A DNA stretch of 64,000 bases from Methanococcoides vulcani (GCF_900111645.1 NZ_FOHQ01000002.1:248001-312000); one strand, 5' to 3'. Counted from the stretch's first letter, positions 25,270 to 35,062 are shown. Made by a program: numbers and translations. Notes: generated from the sequence alone by a model not told the origin.

Positions 25270-25356
25270 CTATTCAGAAGGACTGAAGAAAGGCAGATCA
25301 AAGTACAAAGATGAGATCTGATAAAATATAATGAAATAATATGCAAAAAGGTTTCA

Positions 25357-25403
25357 GAAGGCACGTTTTGGATGGCAAAGGACCATCACTAAAGAATGCC
25401 TTC
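25357..25403 (-). terminator. Nested hairpin after the Mrp gene
   Basis: GAAGGCA (25357-25363) pairs with TGCCTTC (25397-25403), enclosing a second stem GATGG/CCATC (25371-25375 with 25383-25387). On the minus strand it follows the Mrp stop codon and is followed by a CTTTTT run, consistent with a transcript end. Confidence 0.55.
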
Positions 25404-25413
25404 CTTCAGGTTA

Positions 25414-26250
25414 TTATTTTACGAATTCTTCAACAGCGTCAACGATCTTATTGAAGGTCTTGTACCACTCAGAATCGCCTTTGATGTCCTCGTGAACCTT
25501 TCCACTGTCACTCGTGGCTGCAACTTCTGTCTCTATAGGCAATGTACCAAGTACTTCCACTCCAAAGTCCTCTGCTGCCCTTGAGACTCCGCCTGAACCG
25601 AATACGTGGATCATCTCATTACAATGTGGGCAGACAATTCCACTCATGTTCTCCACCATTCCAATTACAGGTACTTCTAGCATTTTTGCGAAGTTGAGCG
25701 ACTTCCTGACACTTGTAAGTGCAACGTCCTGCGGTGTTGTGACCACGACAGTACCATCAAGGTTTCCAATGAGTTGTGCAATGCTCAGTGGTTCATCTCC
25801 TGTTCCCGGAGGCAGGTCGATGATCAGATAGTCCAGTACACCCCAGTCAACTTCTTCCAGGAATTGCTTGATAGCACCCATCTTTGCAGGACCACGCCAG
25901 ATCACCGGGGAATCATCGCTATCGAGGAGAAGTCCTACGGACATCACTTTCAGGTTATCGTTGACCTTTACAGGAATGATGCCCTTTTCTCCTACAGTTG
26001 GCCTCTGGCCTTTCACACCGAACATCGTTGGGATGGTCGGGCCGTGTATATCGCTGTCAAGAAGACCTACTTTATATCCACGGTCTGCAAGTGTGGCAGC
26101 AAGGTTGGCGGAGACGGTGCTTTTTCCCACGCCGCCCTTTCCGCTCATGACCATGATCTTCTTCTTTATACCTCTAAGATTGGTTACGAGCTTTGGTTCT
26201 TCTGGCTTTGTGCTAAGCAGACTTTCCGGTGATTGGATATTGGATGCCAT
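25414..26250 (-). CDS. Mrp/Nbp35-family iron-sulfur carrier ATPase
   Basis: A 278-residue P-loop ATPase of the ParA/MinD superfamily. It has the deviant Walker A GKGGVGKS (37-44), Walker A-prime LLDSDIHGPTIP, and a CPHC motif (Cys207, Cys210) that binds a bridging [4Fe-4S] cluster in dimers. The family carries Fe-S clusters to apo-proteins, a heavy demand in methanogens. It lies 39 bp downstream of the DUF134 gene on the same strand, a common archaeal pairing. Confidence 0.9.
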   Translation of the reverse strand: MASNIQSPESLLSTKPEEPKLVTNLRGIKKKIMVMSGKGGVGKSTVSANLAATLADRGYKVGLLDSDIHGPTIPTMFGVKGQRPTVGEKGIIPVKVNDNLKVMSVGLLLDSDDSPVIWRGPAKMGAIKQFLEEVDWGVLDYLIIDLPPGTGDEPLSIAQLIGNLDGTVVVTTPQDVALTSVRKSLNFAKMLEVPVIGMVENMSGIVCPHCNEMIHVFGSGGVSRAAEDFGVEVLGTLPIETEVAATSDSGKVHEDIKGDSEWYKTFNKIVDAVEEFVK

Positions 26251-26289
26251 TTTAAATCTCCTTTGATCTTGTTGTTGATTTACCAGAGG

Positions 26290-26613
26290 TCAGTTCGATC
26301 CCTTCTGGTCTTTGATGCTGACATAGTTTCCGCCCTTGATCTCTATTGCTTTGCCTGTGGTCAATGCAAATGCTATCTTCTTTCTTGCACTCTTAAGGTC
26401 TTCCCAGAATGCACGTCTTGATATTCCCATCTGCGTGGCTGCTTCCTGCTGCTGCAGTCCTTCGAAGTCCACAAGTCTTAATGCTTCCAGCTCTTCCACT
26501 GCAACAGAGACTACCTCAAGCTCCGAAAGCGCAACTCCACGTGGCTTAAAATAAAATCCTTCCGGGTTACATTTGACCCTTCTGGGGCTTTTTGGTCTTC
26601 CTCTGCATGTCAT
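26290..26613 (-). CDS. DUF134 family DNA-binding protein
   Basis: The 107-residue protein begins [10 protein letters not shown], has conserved [10 protein letters not shown] and [10 protein letters not shown] segments, and a sigma-70-region-4-like helix-turn-helix ([19 protein letters not shown]) in the middle. This is the DUF134/UPF0251 family of putative DNA-binding proteins. I start at the ATG at 26613, ten bases after GAGGAG; an ATG at 26631 would overlap that ribosome site. It precedes the Mrp gene in a probable operon and may regulate it. Confidence 0.85.
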   Translation of the reverse strand: MTCRGRPKSPRRVKCNPEGFYFKPRGVALSELEVVSVAVEELEALRLVDFEGLQQQEAATQMGISRRAFWEDLKSARKKIAFALTTGKAIEIKGGNYVSIKDQKGSN

Positions 26614-26717
26614 AACATCGTATCTCCTCATATGTTAACTTATATATAAGCAATTCCCACAATGTTTTTATATTTATTCTCATGTGTTTAAAATCATTTT
26701 TTTAATTACATATCCGG

Positions 26718-26748
26718 CTCCATTGTTTTCCAAAAAATAACAATAGAG
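26718..26748. repeat. Inverted repeat upstream of orc1/cdc6
   Basis: CTCCATTGTT (26718-26727) and AACAATAGAG (26739-26748) are inverted copies with one mismatch, separated by 11 bp and about 70-100 bp before the Orc1 start. Archaeal initiators often bind inverted sites beside their own gene, but the G-run of a classical origin recognition box is absent here. The remaining 190-bp gap is AT-rich and otherwise featureless. Confidence 0.4.
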
Positions 26749-26819
26749 GTCCAATAAGCAAAAGGCTATTATGTATTTTCACAGTTAATGTATTAGAATT
26801 CATTGAGGAGACACTGTAT

Positions 26820-27932
26820 ATGAATAAGGACATGCTGATGTGGGACGAGACCCTGTTCAGGGATGGTAGTGTTCTTGAACTGGATCATCTTCCTGACCAT
26901 TTCTCGCACCGTGAAACACAGATGCAATCCCTTATGTACAGTCTGCGCCCTGCTCTTCGGGGAATGCGTCCTATCAACAGCCTTCTCAGTGGTCCGCCGG
27001 GTACCGGAAAGACCACTACGGTCATGAAGGTTTTCGGGGAGATGAAAAAACACGCGGGAAACGTGGTTTTCGTAAAGGTTAACTGCCAGATGGACTCCAC
27101 GAAGTTCGCTGTTATTGCAAGGATCTACAAGGCACTTTTCAAAGTATCTCCTCCTGCATCAGGAGTTGCATTCAGGAAACTTTTTGAAAAGGTAATGAAC
27201 TTCCTTATTGAGAATGAGAAGACGCTGGTCGTCTGCCTTGATGATATCAATTATCTTTACCATGAAGGAAATGCTGACGATGTCATGTATTCTATGCTCA
27301 GGGCCCATGAACAGTTCCCGGGAGCAAAGGTGGGTGTGATCGCTATCGTAAGTGATACCGGGAAGCTCTACCAGTTCGATCCAAAGGTGAACTCGGTGTT
27401 CCTGCCGGAAGAGGTCGCTTTCCCAAGATATGGATCTGATGAACTCCAGGATATCCTTGGCAGGAGGATCGATCTTGCATTCTATCCTAATGTCGTATCG
27501 GATGAAGTAAAGGATGCTATTGTGGAATACGTTGATATGACCGGTGACCTCCGTGTGGGTATCGATCTTCTGAAACGTTCAGGCCTGAATGCCGAAAGGC
27601 GAGCCAGTAGGACAATATCTGTTGAAGATGTGGAAAGTGCATATGAAAGATCCCGTTTACTACATCTTGGAAGGAGCATTATGTCTCTCACACCTGATGA
27701 GCGAACACTTTTAGGGCTTATCGCAAAGCAAAGGGAGTGTCAGACCGGTGATCTCTACAAGCTTTTCCATGAACAGACAGGTCTTGGATACACTCGTTTC
27801 TATGATATGGTCAACAAACTCAATGATGCACGCTATGTTAGCACTGATTTTTCCGGCAAAGGTACTCGTGGTCGTACTCGTATCGTGAAACCAAGATACC
27901 AGCCGGAAGATATTCTCAAGTGCCTTGAATGA
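26820..27932 (+). CDS. Orc1/Cdc6-family replication initiator
   Basis: A 370-residue AAA+ protein with Walker A GPPGTGKT (58-65), sensor and lid regions, and a winged-helix DNA-binding domain from about residue 285. Archaeal Orc1/Cdc6 proteins recognise origins and load MCM. Walker B reads CLDDINYL, so Asp142 stands where most family members have the catalytic Glu. GAGGAG nine bases before the ATG supports the start. A ModE-like gene follows after 12 bp and exonuclease III immediately after that, making an apparent three-gene operon. Confidence 0.88.
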   Translation: MNKDMLMWDETLFRDGSVLELDHLPDHFSHRETQMQSLMYSLRPALRGMRPINSLLSGPPGTGKTTTVMKVFGEMKKHAGNVVFVKVNCQMDSTKFAVIARIYKALFKVSPPASGVAFRKLFEKVMNFLIENEKTLVVCLDDINYLYHEGNADDVMYSMLRAHEQFPGAKVGVIAIVSDTGKLYQFDPKVNSVFLPEEVAFPRYGSDELQDILGRRIDLAFYPNVVSDEVKDAIVEYVDMTGDLRVGIDLLKRSGLNAERRASRTISVEDVESAYERSRLLHLGRSIMSLTPDERTLLGLIAKQRECQTGDLYKLFHEQTGLGYTRFYDMVNKLNDARYVSTDFSGKGTRGRTRIVKPRYQPEDILKCLE

Positions 27933-27944
27933 GGGGGTAGAACG

Positions 27945-28508
27945 TTGGAGACAAGGACCAAAGTATGGCTGACAGAGGATGGGAAACATATAATCGGCGC
28001 CGGCAAGGTACATTTGCTCAAAGCCATTGATGAAGAACGTTCTTTAAGTAAAGCATGTAAAAAACTCGGAATGTCTTACAAACATGCCTGGCTTATCCTG
28101 AAGAAAATGAATGAACGGGGGGACCAGGAGGTCGTGTACACTGTCAGGGGTGGAAAGGACCAGGGTACTTTCCTGACCGAGTATGGTAAACAACTGATCG
28201 ATGAATATGAGTCAAGTCGTTCTTATCTTGATGAAACGATTGGTGATGACACCTCCTGGGAGAACATTGCCTTCAAACTGTCTGCCCGGAATAAATTGAT
28301 CGGAAGGGTGGTGGAAGTTGAGAAAGGCGACATTGTCTCTAAGGTGAAGATCGAGGTGGATCCTGCAGTCCTGACATCCATTGTAACAGCAGAAGCTGTG
28401 GACAGGCTCGATGTAAAGGAAGGGGATGAGTTGTTTGCTATCATCAAATCCACTGAGGTCATGCTGGCAAAACCGTCCCGGGTACCGGATGAAAATGAGG
28501 ATGATTAA
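27945..28508 (+). CDS. ModE-like regulator: winged helix plus TOBE/Mop domain
   Basis: The 187-residue protein has an N-terminal LysR/ModE-type winged helix (LLKAIDEERSLSKACKKLGMSYKHAWLIL) and a C-terminal TOBE/Mop domain at about 118-180 (ARNKLIGRVVEVEKGDIVSKV), the fold that binds molybdate or tungstate. No transport or molybdopterin genes adjoin it, although moaA lies elsewhere in the window. The start is a TTG at 27945 preceded by a G-rich GAGGGGG site. It sits between orc1 and xthA, 12 and 0 bp away. Confidence 0.85.
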   Translation: METRTKVWLTEDGKHIIGAGKVHLLKAIDEERSLSKACKKLGMSYKHAWLILKKMNERGDQEVVYTVRGGKDQGTFLTEYGKQLIDEYESSRSYLDETIGDDTSWENIAFKLSARNKLIGRVVEVEKGDIVSKVKIEVDPAVLTSIVTAEAVDRLDVKEGDELFAIIKSTEVMLAKPSRVPDENEDD

Positions 28509-29288
28509 ATGGCTTCTATCAATATTATGTCATGGAATGTGAATGGTTTAAGATCCATGGTGAAGAAAGGTTTTCTGGAATGGGTAGCTGAATCCCAGCC
28601 TGATATTCTCTGTCTTCAGGAGACCAAAGCACAGGAAAGGCAGCTTCCTACAAATCTGCGACATATCGATAGTTATATTCCTTATTTCTTTTCAGCAGAA
28701 CGGAAAGGTTACAGCGGTGTTGCGGTCTATACGAAATTACCTCCGGTAAATGTTGAATATGGTCTCGGAGAGATACGTTTTGACGTTGAGGGCAGGACTC
28801 TTATTGCAGAATATGAGGATTTCATTCTTTTCAACATATATTTCCCCAATGGAAAGGCTTCTGATGAGAGACTCCAGTATAAGATGGACTTCTATGATGC
28901 ATTTATGGAACGTGCGGACGGGTTCAGGGACGAAGGCAAGGATATTATCGTATGTGGGGATGTGAACACCGCCCACAAAGAGATCGATCTTGCACGACCC
29001 AAACAGAATGAGAAGTCATCCGGTTTCCTTCCTCAGGAGAGGGAGTGGATAGATACGTTCCTGGATCATGGTTATCTTGATACTTTACGTATGTTCGACC
29101 AGGGAGCAGAAAAGTACACCTGGTGGGATCTGAAGACACGTGCAAGAGATCGCAATGTTGGTTGGAGGATAGACTACTTCTTTGCAAGTGAGAGCTTGAG
29201 GGATCGGATCACTTCAGCTTATATACTACCGGAAGTTATGGGTTCTGACCACTGTCCAATTGGGATCGAGTTAGATATTGGTCAATAA
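28509..29288 (+). CDS. xthA: Exodeoxyribonuclease III / AP endonuclease
   Basis: This 259-residue member of the ExoIII/APE1 family cleaves DNA 5' to abasic sites in base-excision repair. Visible active-site motifs are SWNVNGLR at the start, LQETK with the catalytic Glu, GDVNTAH, the WRIDYF strand and the C-terminal SDHCPI with the catalytic Asp-His pair. Its ATG directly follows the ModE stop codon (TAAATG), so it is co-transcribed. A short ACAGCC/GGCTGT stem 20 bp downstream could end the transcript. Confidence 0.93.
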   Translation: MASINIMSWNVNGLRSMVKKGFLEWVAESQPDILCLQETKAQERQLPTNLRHIDSYIPYFFSAERKGYSGVAVYTKLPPVNVEYGLGEIRFDVEGRTLIAEYEDFILFNIYFPNGKASDERLQYKMDFYDAFMERADGFRDEGKDIIVCGDVNTAHKEIDLARPKQNEKSSGFLPQEREWIDTFLDHGYLDTLRMFDQGAEKYTWWDLKTRARDRNVGWRIDYFFASESLRDRITSAYILPEVMGSDHCPIGIELDIGQ

Positions 29289-29407
29289 TTGTTTTGAAAT
29301 ATTTGTTGACAGCCAAGGCTGTGTAGCTTTTGCTATCCAAAAAGATGTAGGGAATTATATTGTGAGATATAGTAAGTGAGAAATTGTACTTATAAAAAAG
29401 AATTGTC

Positions 29408-29424
29408 GGGCGCAGGATGCGCCC
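29408..29424. terminator. Shared terminator between xthA and the thermosome gene
   Basis: GGGCGCA (29408-29414) and TGCGCCC (29418-29424) make a 7-bp GC-rich stem with a 3-base loop. T-rich sequence occurs on both sides in the proper orientation, so it can stop transcripts from either strand. It lies 21 bp beyond the thermosome stop. Confidence 0.7.
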
Positions 29425-29445
29425 TAATGTTTTGTATTTTTTGAT

Positions 29446-31086
29446 TTACATCATTGGAGGCATACCGCCCATTCCGCCAGGCATACCGCCTTCTGGCATT
29501 GGTGGTGCTCTGGTGGATGCAATGATGTCGTCGATCCTGAGGATCATGACTGATGATTCTGCTGCTGCGTTTATTGCCTGGGTCTTTATCCTGAGTGGCT
29601 CAACAACGCCGTTCTCCCACATGTCGATGACAGTGCCGGTGTAGACGTTAAGACCAGCGGTCTTTGTGCCTTTCTCATGGTGTGAGCGCAGTTCAACAAG
29701 CATGTCTATTGGGTCAAGACCTGCGTTCTCTGCAAGTGTCCTTGGGATGATCTCGAGTGCTTCTGCAAATGCCTTGACTGCGAGCTGTTCCCTTCCGCTC
29801 AAGGTTGCTGCGTACTCGTTGAGTCTGAGTGCGACCTCTACTTCAGTTGCTCCGCCACCAGCGACGAGCTGTTCATCTTCGATAGCAACAGCGACTACAC
29901 GGAGTGCATCCACGAGTGCTCTCTCAATGTTGTCGATAACGTGCTCTGTACCGCCACGGAGGAGGATTGAAACGGACTTTGGATTGACACAGCCGGTGAT
30001 GAAGGTCATGTTGTCGCCACCGATCTTTTTCTCTTCGACAAGTTCTGCCTGTCCAAGATCGTCTGCGTTCATCTCTTCGATGTTGGTAACAAGTTTTGCA
30101 CCTGTGGAGCGGACAAGTTTTTCCATGTCGCTCTTCTTGACACGCCTGACTGCAAAGAGACCTGCCTTTGCAAGGAAGTGCTGTGCCATGTCATCGATAC
30201 CTTTCTGGCAGAATACGACGTTTGCACCACTGTCGGTAATGCTCTGTACAAGGTTTCTGAGCATTGATTCTTCCTGATCAAGGAATGACTGGAGCTGGTC
30301 AGGGGATGTGATGGAGATCTCTGCATCGACCTCTGTTTCCTTAAGTTCGATAGCACTGTTAAGAAGTGCGATCTTTGCACCTTCTACCTTCTTTGGCATG
30401 TTGGCGTGTACCCTTTCCTTATCAAGGATCATACCTTCAATGAGCTCAGAGTCATCGATACGTCCGCCGACCTTCTTCTCGATCTTTACGTTCTCGATCT
30501 CGACCTTGTTTCCGTCGTCCTGGTCGACGATGCTGGTGATAGCGTCTACAGCGATCTTGGAAAGTACTTCCTTTGATGCTTCTGCGCCTTTACCGGTCAT
30601 TGCAGTGTCAGATATCTTGGTAAGGAGCTCTTTGTTGTCGCTTGTGATATGTTTTGCAAGTGTTTTTAGGATATCTCCTGCTTTTGTGGAGGCCATCCTG
30701 TAACCTGCTGCGATGATCGTTGGGTGGACGTCCTGCTCGATCATTTCTTCTGCTTTCTTGAGGAGTTCACCTGCAAAGACAGCTGCAGTTGTTGTACCAT
30801 CTCCGACTTCATCGTCCTGTGTCTTTGCGACCTCGACGATCATTTTTGCAGCTGGGTGCTCAATGTCCATCTCTTTGAGGATGGTTGCACCATCGTTGGT
30901 GATAACTACATCTCCAAGGGAGTCTACAAGCATCTTGTCCATACCTTTTGGACCAAGTGTTGTTCTTACTGCTTCAGCAACTGCCTTTGCTGCCATGATG
31001 TTGTTGCTCTGGGCATCCCTGCCTCTAGTTCTCTGGCTACCTTCTCTTAAAATGAAGATAGGCTGTCCTGCCATCTGTCCTGCCAT
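29446..31086 (-). CDS. thsA: Thermosome subunit (group II chaperonin)
   Basis: A 546-residue subunit of the archaeal double-ring chaperonin. The N-terminus is [20 protein letters not shown]-like, the nucleotide-binding loop GDGTTTAAV lies near residue 95, and the end is a GGM-repeat tail ([14 protein letters not shown]). The first nine residues contain a small duplication, [14 protein letters not shown] is seven bases before the ATG, as expected for a strongly expressed gene. The choice of paralogue letter is nominal, because methanosarcinas carry several. Confidence 0.95.
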   Translation of the reverse strand: MAGQMAGQPIFILREGSQRTRGRDAQSNNIMAAKAVAEAVRTTLGPKGMDKMLVDSLGDVVITNDGATILKEMDIEHPAAKMIVEVAKTQDDEVGDGTTTAAVFAGELLKKAEEMIEQDVHPTIIAAGYRMASTKAGDILKTLAKHITSDNKELLTKISDTAMTGKGAEASKEVLSKIAVDAITSIVDQDDGNKVEIENVKIEKKVGGRIDDSELIEGMILDKERVHANMPKKVEGAKIALLNSAIELKETEVDAEISITSPDQLQSFLDQEESMLRNLVQSITDSGANVVFCQKGIDDMAQHFLAKAGLFAVRRVKKSDMEKLVRSTGAKLVTNIEEMNADDLGQAELVEEKKIGGDNMTFITGCVNPKSVSILLRGGTEHVIDNIERALVDALRVVAVAIEDEQLVAGGGATEVEVALRLNEYAATLSGREQLAVKAFAEALEIIPRTLAENAGLDPIDMLVELRSHHEKGTKTAGLNVYTGTVIDMWENGVVEPLRIKTQAINAAAESSVMILRIDDIIASTRAPPMPEGGMPGGMGGMPPMM

Positions 31087-31314
31087 ATATTTTAACCTCC
31101 TATATTAAACATAGATCAATATAACTACCTGTGTCTCAGGTCGTTTTTACATGTTTGTAGTTCTATATATAATTTTCTGATATCAGGTTTTTTCCATACC
31201 TAATTTCCAGGTGATCCATGAGTAAGCTTGTGACCTAATACTGTCCATCTGCCAAAAGCACAAGCTATCCGGTTAATAGTGTCGATGTTTCATTCAATTC
31301 AAAAAAAGATAGCT

Positions 31315-31333
31315 GGTCTCTTTCAAAGAGACC
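31315..31333 (-). terminator. Second of two tandem terminators after the DUF5350 gene
   Basis: GGTCTCTT (31315-31322) pairs with AAGAGACC (31326-31333) around a 3-base loop. On the minus strand a run of seven T follows within 10 bases. It comes after the first hairpin at 31345-31364. Confidence 0.7.
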
Positions 31334-31344
31334 TTTCTTAATAA

Positions 31345-31364
31345 AGGACTGTTCTTACAGTCCT
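31345..31364 (-). terminator. First of two tandem terminators after the DUF5350 gene
   Basis: AGGACTGT (31345-31352) and ACAGTCCT (31357-31364) form an 8-bp stem with a 4-base loop, 13 bp beyond the DUF5350 stop on the minus strand, followed by TTTATTAAG. Confidence 0.65.
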
Positions 31365-31377
31365 GAAAAAGAGATAC

Positions 31378-31551
31378 TTAGCTGGCAATGGCCTTTGGTG
31401 ATCTCTTAAGGAAACGCCTCTTTGCGCCGCCGGAGGTGTATCTCTGTGCAGGTCCTGGGTGTGCCTTTGCTCCAAAAGCTTTCTGCACTTTGATGACCCT
31501 TCCCTTTCTTCCTTTGACCTTTACCCATTCAATGCTGCCTGTTTTACCCAT
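31378..31551 (-). CDS. DUF5350 small basic protein
   Basis: The 57-residue protein is highly basic (many Lys/Arg), starts MGKTGSIEW, and has an [16 protein letters not shown] segment. It matches my recollection of the DUF5350 family found in methanogens, which has no known function; its charge suggests RNA or ribosome binding. The ATG at 31551 has GAGG eight bases upstream. Two strong hairpins follow the stop codon, an unusual investment for so small a gene and a hint of high expression. Confidence 0.8.
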   Translation of the reverse strand: MGKTGSIEWVKVKGRKGRVIKVQKAFGAKAHPGPAQRYTSGGAKRRFLKRSPKAIAS

Positions 31552-31815
31552 TATCAATCCTCGTTATGATTTTATGTTAATATTAGTTTTAAGGCCCTGA
31601 TGGCCTCTGATATCTATTATATTTGTAATTGGCACAAATGTGGATATTTGTGACCTGATTAATACAATGTTATAGGTTCCCTTTAGATGTAATGTTTATA
31701 GTTAAAGTTTACGGAACTTATGATGTGTGAAGAATGATCATTTCAGGTCAGCAAATTGAGCAATTGAATATAAAAAATAAACAAATATATCTATGTTCCT
31801 GTACATTTGTTTCAC

Positions 31816-33078
31816 ATGACCCTTGAGCCGGTTCACATTAAAGCCATTTCCAGTATGGTATCCCGTATCGATAGTTTATCGGAGGACGATGATCCGGAAA
31901 AGGCACCTGAGCTTTTTGAACTTCTCAGTGAGCTGGAATATGATGGTAAGGTCGTTCTCAAGGCACTCGGGAAACTATTCCGTGCAAAAGCGGACATCGA
32001 CCGGATGTCTCTTGCAAAAGACCCCTTTGAGAAGACCTATTCCTGTGATAGTGGCAGTACTAATCCGATATCCTTCAACAGCGGGCTGTATGTGGACCTT
32101 TGCCATTGCAGTATTGCTTCAACACCTACGGATATCGATCTTCATTCAAAATGGACCATGGTAATGTCAACGTACTCACCAGGTACGGGCATGGTCATCG
32201 ATACAACAGGGGGCTGGGAGCACTTTGATGAAAATGAGGGTCGTGCATCCATTGTAAAGATAAGGCCCGGACTGCTCAAGAAAAGGGTTGACCGGATGGT
32301 GCATAACATTGCATTGTACCTTTCAGAATCAGAACACATACTCTGGCTCATGGAAAAGTTCGATGAAGATGGCTTTTTCATAATGGATGGCCCTATTTAT
32401 CCAAAACAACTGATGTACTGGATGGTCGTGGAATCCGATGATGTGCAGATAAGGGATGATGACAATGCAAAACGGATCCTGCAGAACTATGTGGATATCA
32501 TGGACCATCACATTGCTAACAGAAGACCTCTCATTGGCTTTGTGAAAAATCCGGAGGATATGCAGACAATGATAACCCTCCGGAAAAAATATGCTATGGG
32601 CGATCTTCCCTGGTTGAGGGATTCACAGTTCTTCAAGAACGTGCTCTCGCCGGGAAAGGACGAAGGAAAAGGTAGCAGATGGATAACCTACACCAACTGG
32701 TTCCTGCAGCCCAATCAGTTCTATGAGAATATCATGGACAGCACTTCCCTTGTGCTGGATCTGGACCTAAAGCATGAGTTTCCCAAAGAGGACTATGCGA
32801 TCACATTTTTCATGATCTTTGTTCCTTCCATTGATGTTCTTTTCAAGATCGAATCTCCTTATGGGATAACAAAGGATGAGCAGATGCGGGATATGATCAC
32901 GAGGAAAGTTCTGCACGATATTGCTGTGAATGGCATCCCGATGACGCTTTCAAAGGCAGATTCCCTTGCGAAGATAAGGATCTCTGAGAAAAAGCTGATC
33001 AAAGGTATGTTCAAAGGGCAGAAGATCGATACTATTTACAATGATGTGAGATGGGGTGAATCAATAGATGATCAATGA
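31816..33078 (+). CDS. nurA: NurA 5'-3' nuclease partner of HerA
   Basis: A protein of about 420 residues with the C-terminal NurA pattern: MDGPIYPKQL, then PLIGFVKNPED and a late RISEKKL region. NurA resects DNA ends together with the HerA translocase and Mre11-Rad50 in homologous recombination. The N-terminal catalytic acid motif is not obvious, so the call leans on the C-terminal half and on the overlapping HerA gene. I use the ATG at 31816, about 25 bp after a TATA-like AATATATCT; a TTG at 31807 is open upstream. The last 11 bp overlap herA. Confidence 0.8.
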   Translation: MTLEPVHIKAISSMVSRIDSLSEDDDPEKAPELFELLSELEYDGKVVLKALGKLFRAKADIDRMSLAKDPFEKTYSCDSGSTNPISFNSGLYVDLCHCSIASTPTDIDLHSKWTMVMSTYSPGTGMVIDTTGGWEHFDENEGRASIVKIRPGLLKKRVDRMVHNIALYLSESEHILWLMEKFDEDGFFIMDGPIYPKQLMYWMVVESDDVQIRDDDNAKRILQNYVDIMDHHIANRRPLIGFVKNPEDMQTMITLRKKYAMGDLPWLRDSQFFKNVLSPGKDEGKGSRWITYTNWFLQPNQFYENIMDSTSLVLDLDLKHEFPKEDYAITFFMIFVPSIDVLFKIESPYGITKDEQMRDMITRKVLHDIAVNGIPMTLSKADSLAKIRISEKKLIKGMFKGQKIDTIYNDVRWGESIDDQ

Positions 33079-34900
33079 TACAGACTTATTGGCTTATGCG
33101 TCAGACAGCGATTTTGATGATGATACACATGGATCGTCGGATAACACGGGTTCTGAAAAGGAACTCGAATTCGAAGAGTACGATGTTGGGGGGTCGTTCG
33201 ATCTGAATGCCGGAGGTGCAGAGAATGCCTTTGGTATCATAACAACCGGTTTTGATCCCCTCGAGGTCACCGAATCCGGCTCAAGGATCGCAGGCTACAT
33301 CACTACGGATCACAGGTCACAGGTGCGGCTGGGCACATATGTTATAGTACCTTATGAGGACGAGCACCTCTTTGCACGTATCTGGAAACTCCAGTACCAG
33401 CAGCAGTTCGAAGTGGATGATGCTACCGAGATACATTCACGCAGGATGCTCAGGAGCAACACCACCGCAGAGCTGGATTACAAGTTCCTTGCCTACCTTG
33501 ATCCGATATGCATCCTGTATGAACATGTACCTGGGGATGGATCCTCCCTTATGCGTCGTATGGCAGACCGTATCCCAAGGCCTAACACTCCGATATTGCC
33601 GGTAACTGAAAAACTGAAGATCCAGACCGGCCTGAACATTCCTCGCGAAGGTATCTTCCTTGGTCATCTGAGCGTAGGCGGAGAACTGGTGCGAACCCAT
33701 GCATCACCACCGACCGTGCCTTACTACCTGAGGAATGATTACTCCATGGGCGATCCGTTGATATTCAGGCATATACTGGTCTGTGGTAGTACCGGTACAG
33801 GCAAGACCTTCCTCACAAAGAACATCCTGCGCCAGTTCATGAGCGAGGACAACAGATATCAGGTGCGTGACAACGGCGATGGTGTAAAAAAGAACAAGAA
33901 CCCGTGTCTTGTGATAATGGACCCTCAGGATGAGTATTCCCAGCTTCTGGAGGATAATTCTGAGCTTATCTCTTCTGATGAACATAATATGAACTCCGAA
34001 AGTGTCAGGTTTGGTGGTGTCCCTTCAACAAAGACCTTTGTGGCAAGGGTGGATGGTCAAACCTACAATGGCAGATCACGTGCCGAGCAGGCTGAATTTA
34101 CAATACCTTTCGAGATGGTCAGGAGCAATTCCTGGCTGATCGCTGCAGCAGGACTTACCGAACTTCAGGGAATCGCTCTTGAACTTCTGCTTGAGGACTA
34201 CTTCAAAAGACCCGGCACGCATACGTACAATGGTTTTATCGAGCACATCGATGATGCAGGTGTGAGGGGTACTTATGTTGACAACGGTAAGATCCACGAA
34301 GCATCCTATGATGGAATTGTAAGGAAGGTCAGGAATCAGGCTTTCAGAAGGGTCTTCGACCAGCCTGCAACCCCTATCACCGAAATGCTTGCTGATATCT
34401 TCAAAGCAGGGCAGATCTGTGTGTTCCCTACTGAGTATATTTCGAACACCAGGATACGGGATCTTATCACACTGACCCTCATGACCGTTGTTGTGGACAA
34501 CAAATTGAACACTTCAGGCGATGCACTGGTCAAGGAAACGCCCATGATCCTTGTGCTGGATGAAGCACACAGGTATCTTTCGAAGGGTGCAGGAGAACAC
34601 TCAAAGCGCATCATCTCCAAGTTCGCGGATGCAGCCCGTCAGGGGCGTAAGGAAGGCCTGGGTCTGTTCCTTATCACACAGGACCCTCAGGATATAGATG
34701 AAACTGTGTTCAAGCAGGTTAATAGTCGTGTGATCCTCAATCTTTCCAATGATGCAGCAATAAGTGCAATGAAGGTCAAAAAGGAATACGAAAAGCGTAT
34801 CCCATATCTCAAGAAGGGGCAAATGATAATTCAAAGTCCTGATAACAGCGATGTTGTAGAGGTCATAGGACTTTCAAAGTGTGTTGTAAAGCACGTCTGA
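33068..34900 (+). CDS. herA: HerA bipolar DNA translocase
   Basis: A 610-residue hexameric FtsK/HerA-type ATPase. An acidic N-terminal extension of about 50 residues precedes the HAS-barrel (about 75-170). The ATPase has Walker A GSTGTGKT at 240-247, Walker B LVLDEAHRYL near 495-504, and the late QVNSRVILNLSN segment with the arginine finger region. It powers NurA for end resection. It overlaps nurA by 11 bp, so the two are translationally coupled. The highly acidic leader is longer than I expect for HerA. Confidence 0.92.
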   Translation: MINDTDLLAYASDSDFDDDTHGSSDNTGSEKELEFEEYDVGGSFDLNAGGAENAFGIITTGFDPLEVTESGSRIAGYITTDHRSQVRLGTYVIVPYEDEHLFARIWKLQYQQQFEVDDATEIHSRRMLRSNTTAELDYKFLAYLDPICILYEHVPGDGSSLMRRMADRIPRPNTPILPVTEKLKIQTGLNIPREGIFLGHLSVGGELVRTHASPPTVPYYLRNDYSMGDPLIFRHILVCGSTGTGKTFLTKNILRQFMSEDNRYQVRDNGDGVKKNKNPCLVIMDPQDEYSQLLEDNSELISSDEHNMNSESVRFGGVPSTKTFVARVDGQTYNGRSRAEQAEFTIPFEMVRSNSWLIAAAGLTELQGIALELLLEDYFKRPGTHTYNGFIEHIDDAGVRGTYVDNGKIHEASYDGIVRKVRNQAFRRVFDQPATPITEMLADIFKAGQICVFPTEYISNTRIRDLITLTLMTVVVDNKLNTSGDALVKETPMILVLDEAHRYLSKGAGEHSKRIISKFADAARQGRKEGLGLFLITQDPQDIDETVFKQVNSRVILNLSNDAAISAMKVKKEYEKRIPYLKKGQMIIQSPDNSDVVEVIGLSKCVVKHV

Positions 34901-34988
34901 AAAAAGCATTTGAGGGAGTGGATTCCCTCTCTTCCGATACGTATATATATTGGTACTACGTATGGGAGCAACTACTCACACATGCGTT

Positions 34989-35062
34989 GGGCCGGTAGCT
35001 TAGTCAGGCAGAGCGATGGACTCTTAATCCATCGGCCGAGGGTTCAAATCCCTTCCGGCCCG
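34989..35062 (+). tRNA. tRNA-Lys (anticodon CTT)
   Basis: A complete 74-base cloverleaf. The acceptor stem GGGCCGG pairs with CCGGCCC (35055-35061), with discriminator G at 35062. The anticodon stem ATGGA/TCCAT encloses the loop CTCTTAA, anticodon CTT. The T-loop reads GGTTCAAATCC. No intron is present and CCA is not encoded. A TATA-like stretch lies at about 34938-34948. Confidence 0.97.

Noticed and set aside
29302-29322. Terminator for xthA formed by ACAGCC/GGCTGT
   Set aside because: The loop is only two bases and the T run weak; the 29408-29424 stem is the better terminator, so I list only that.
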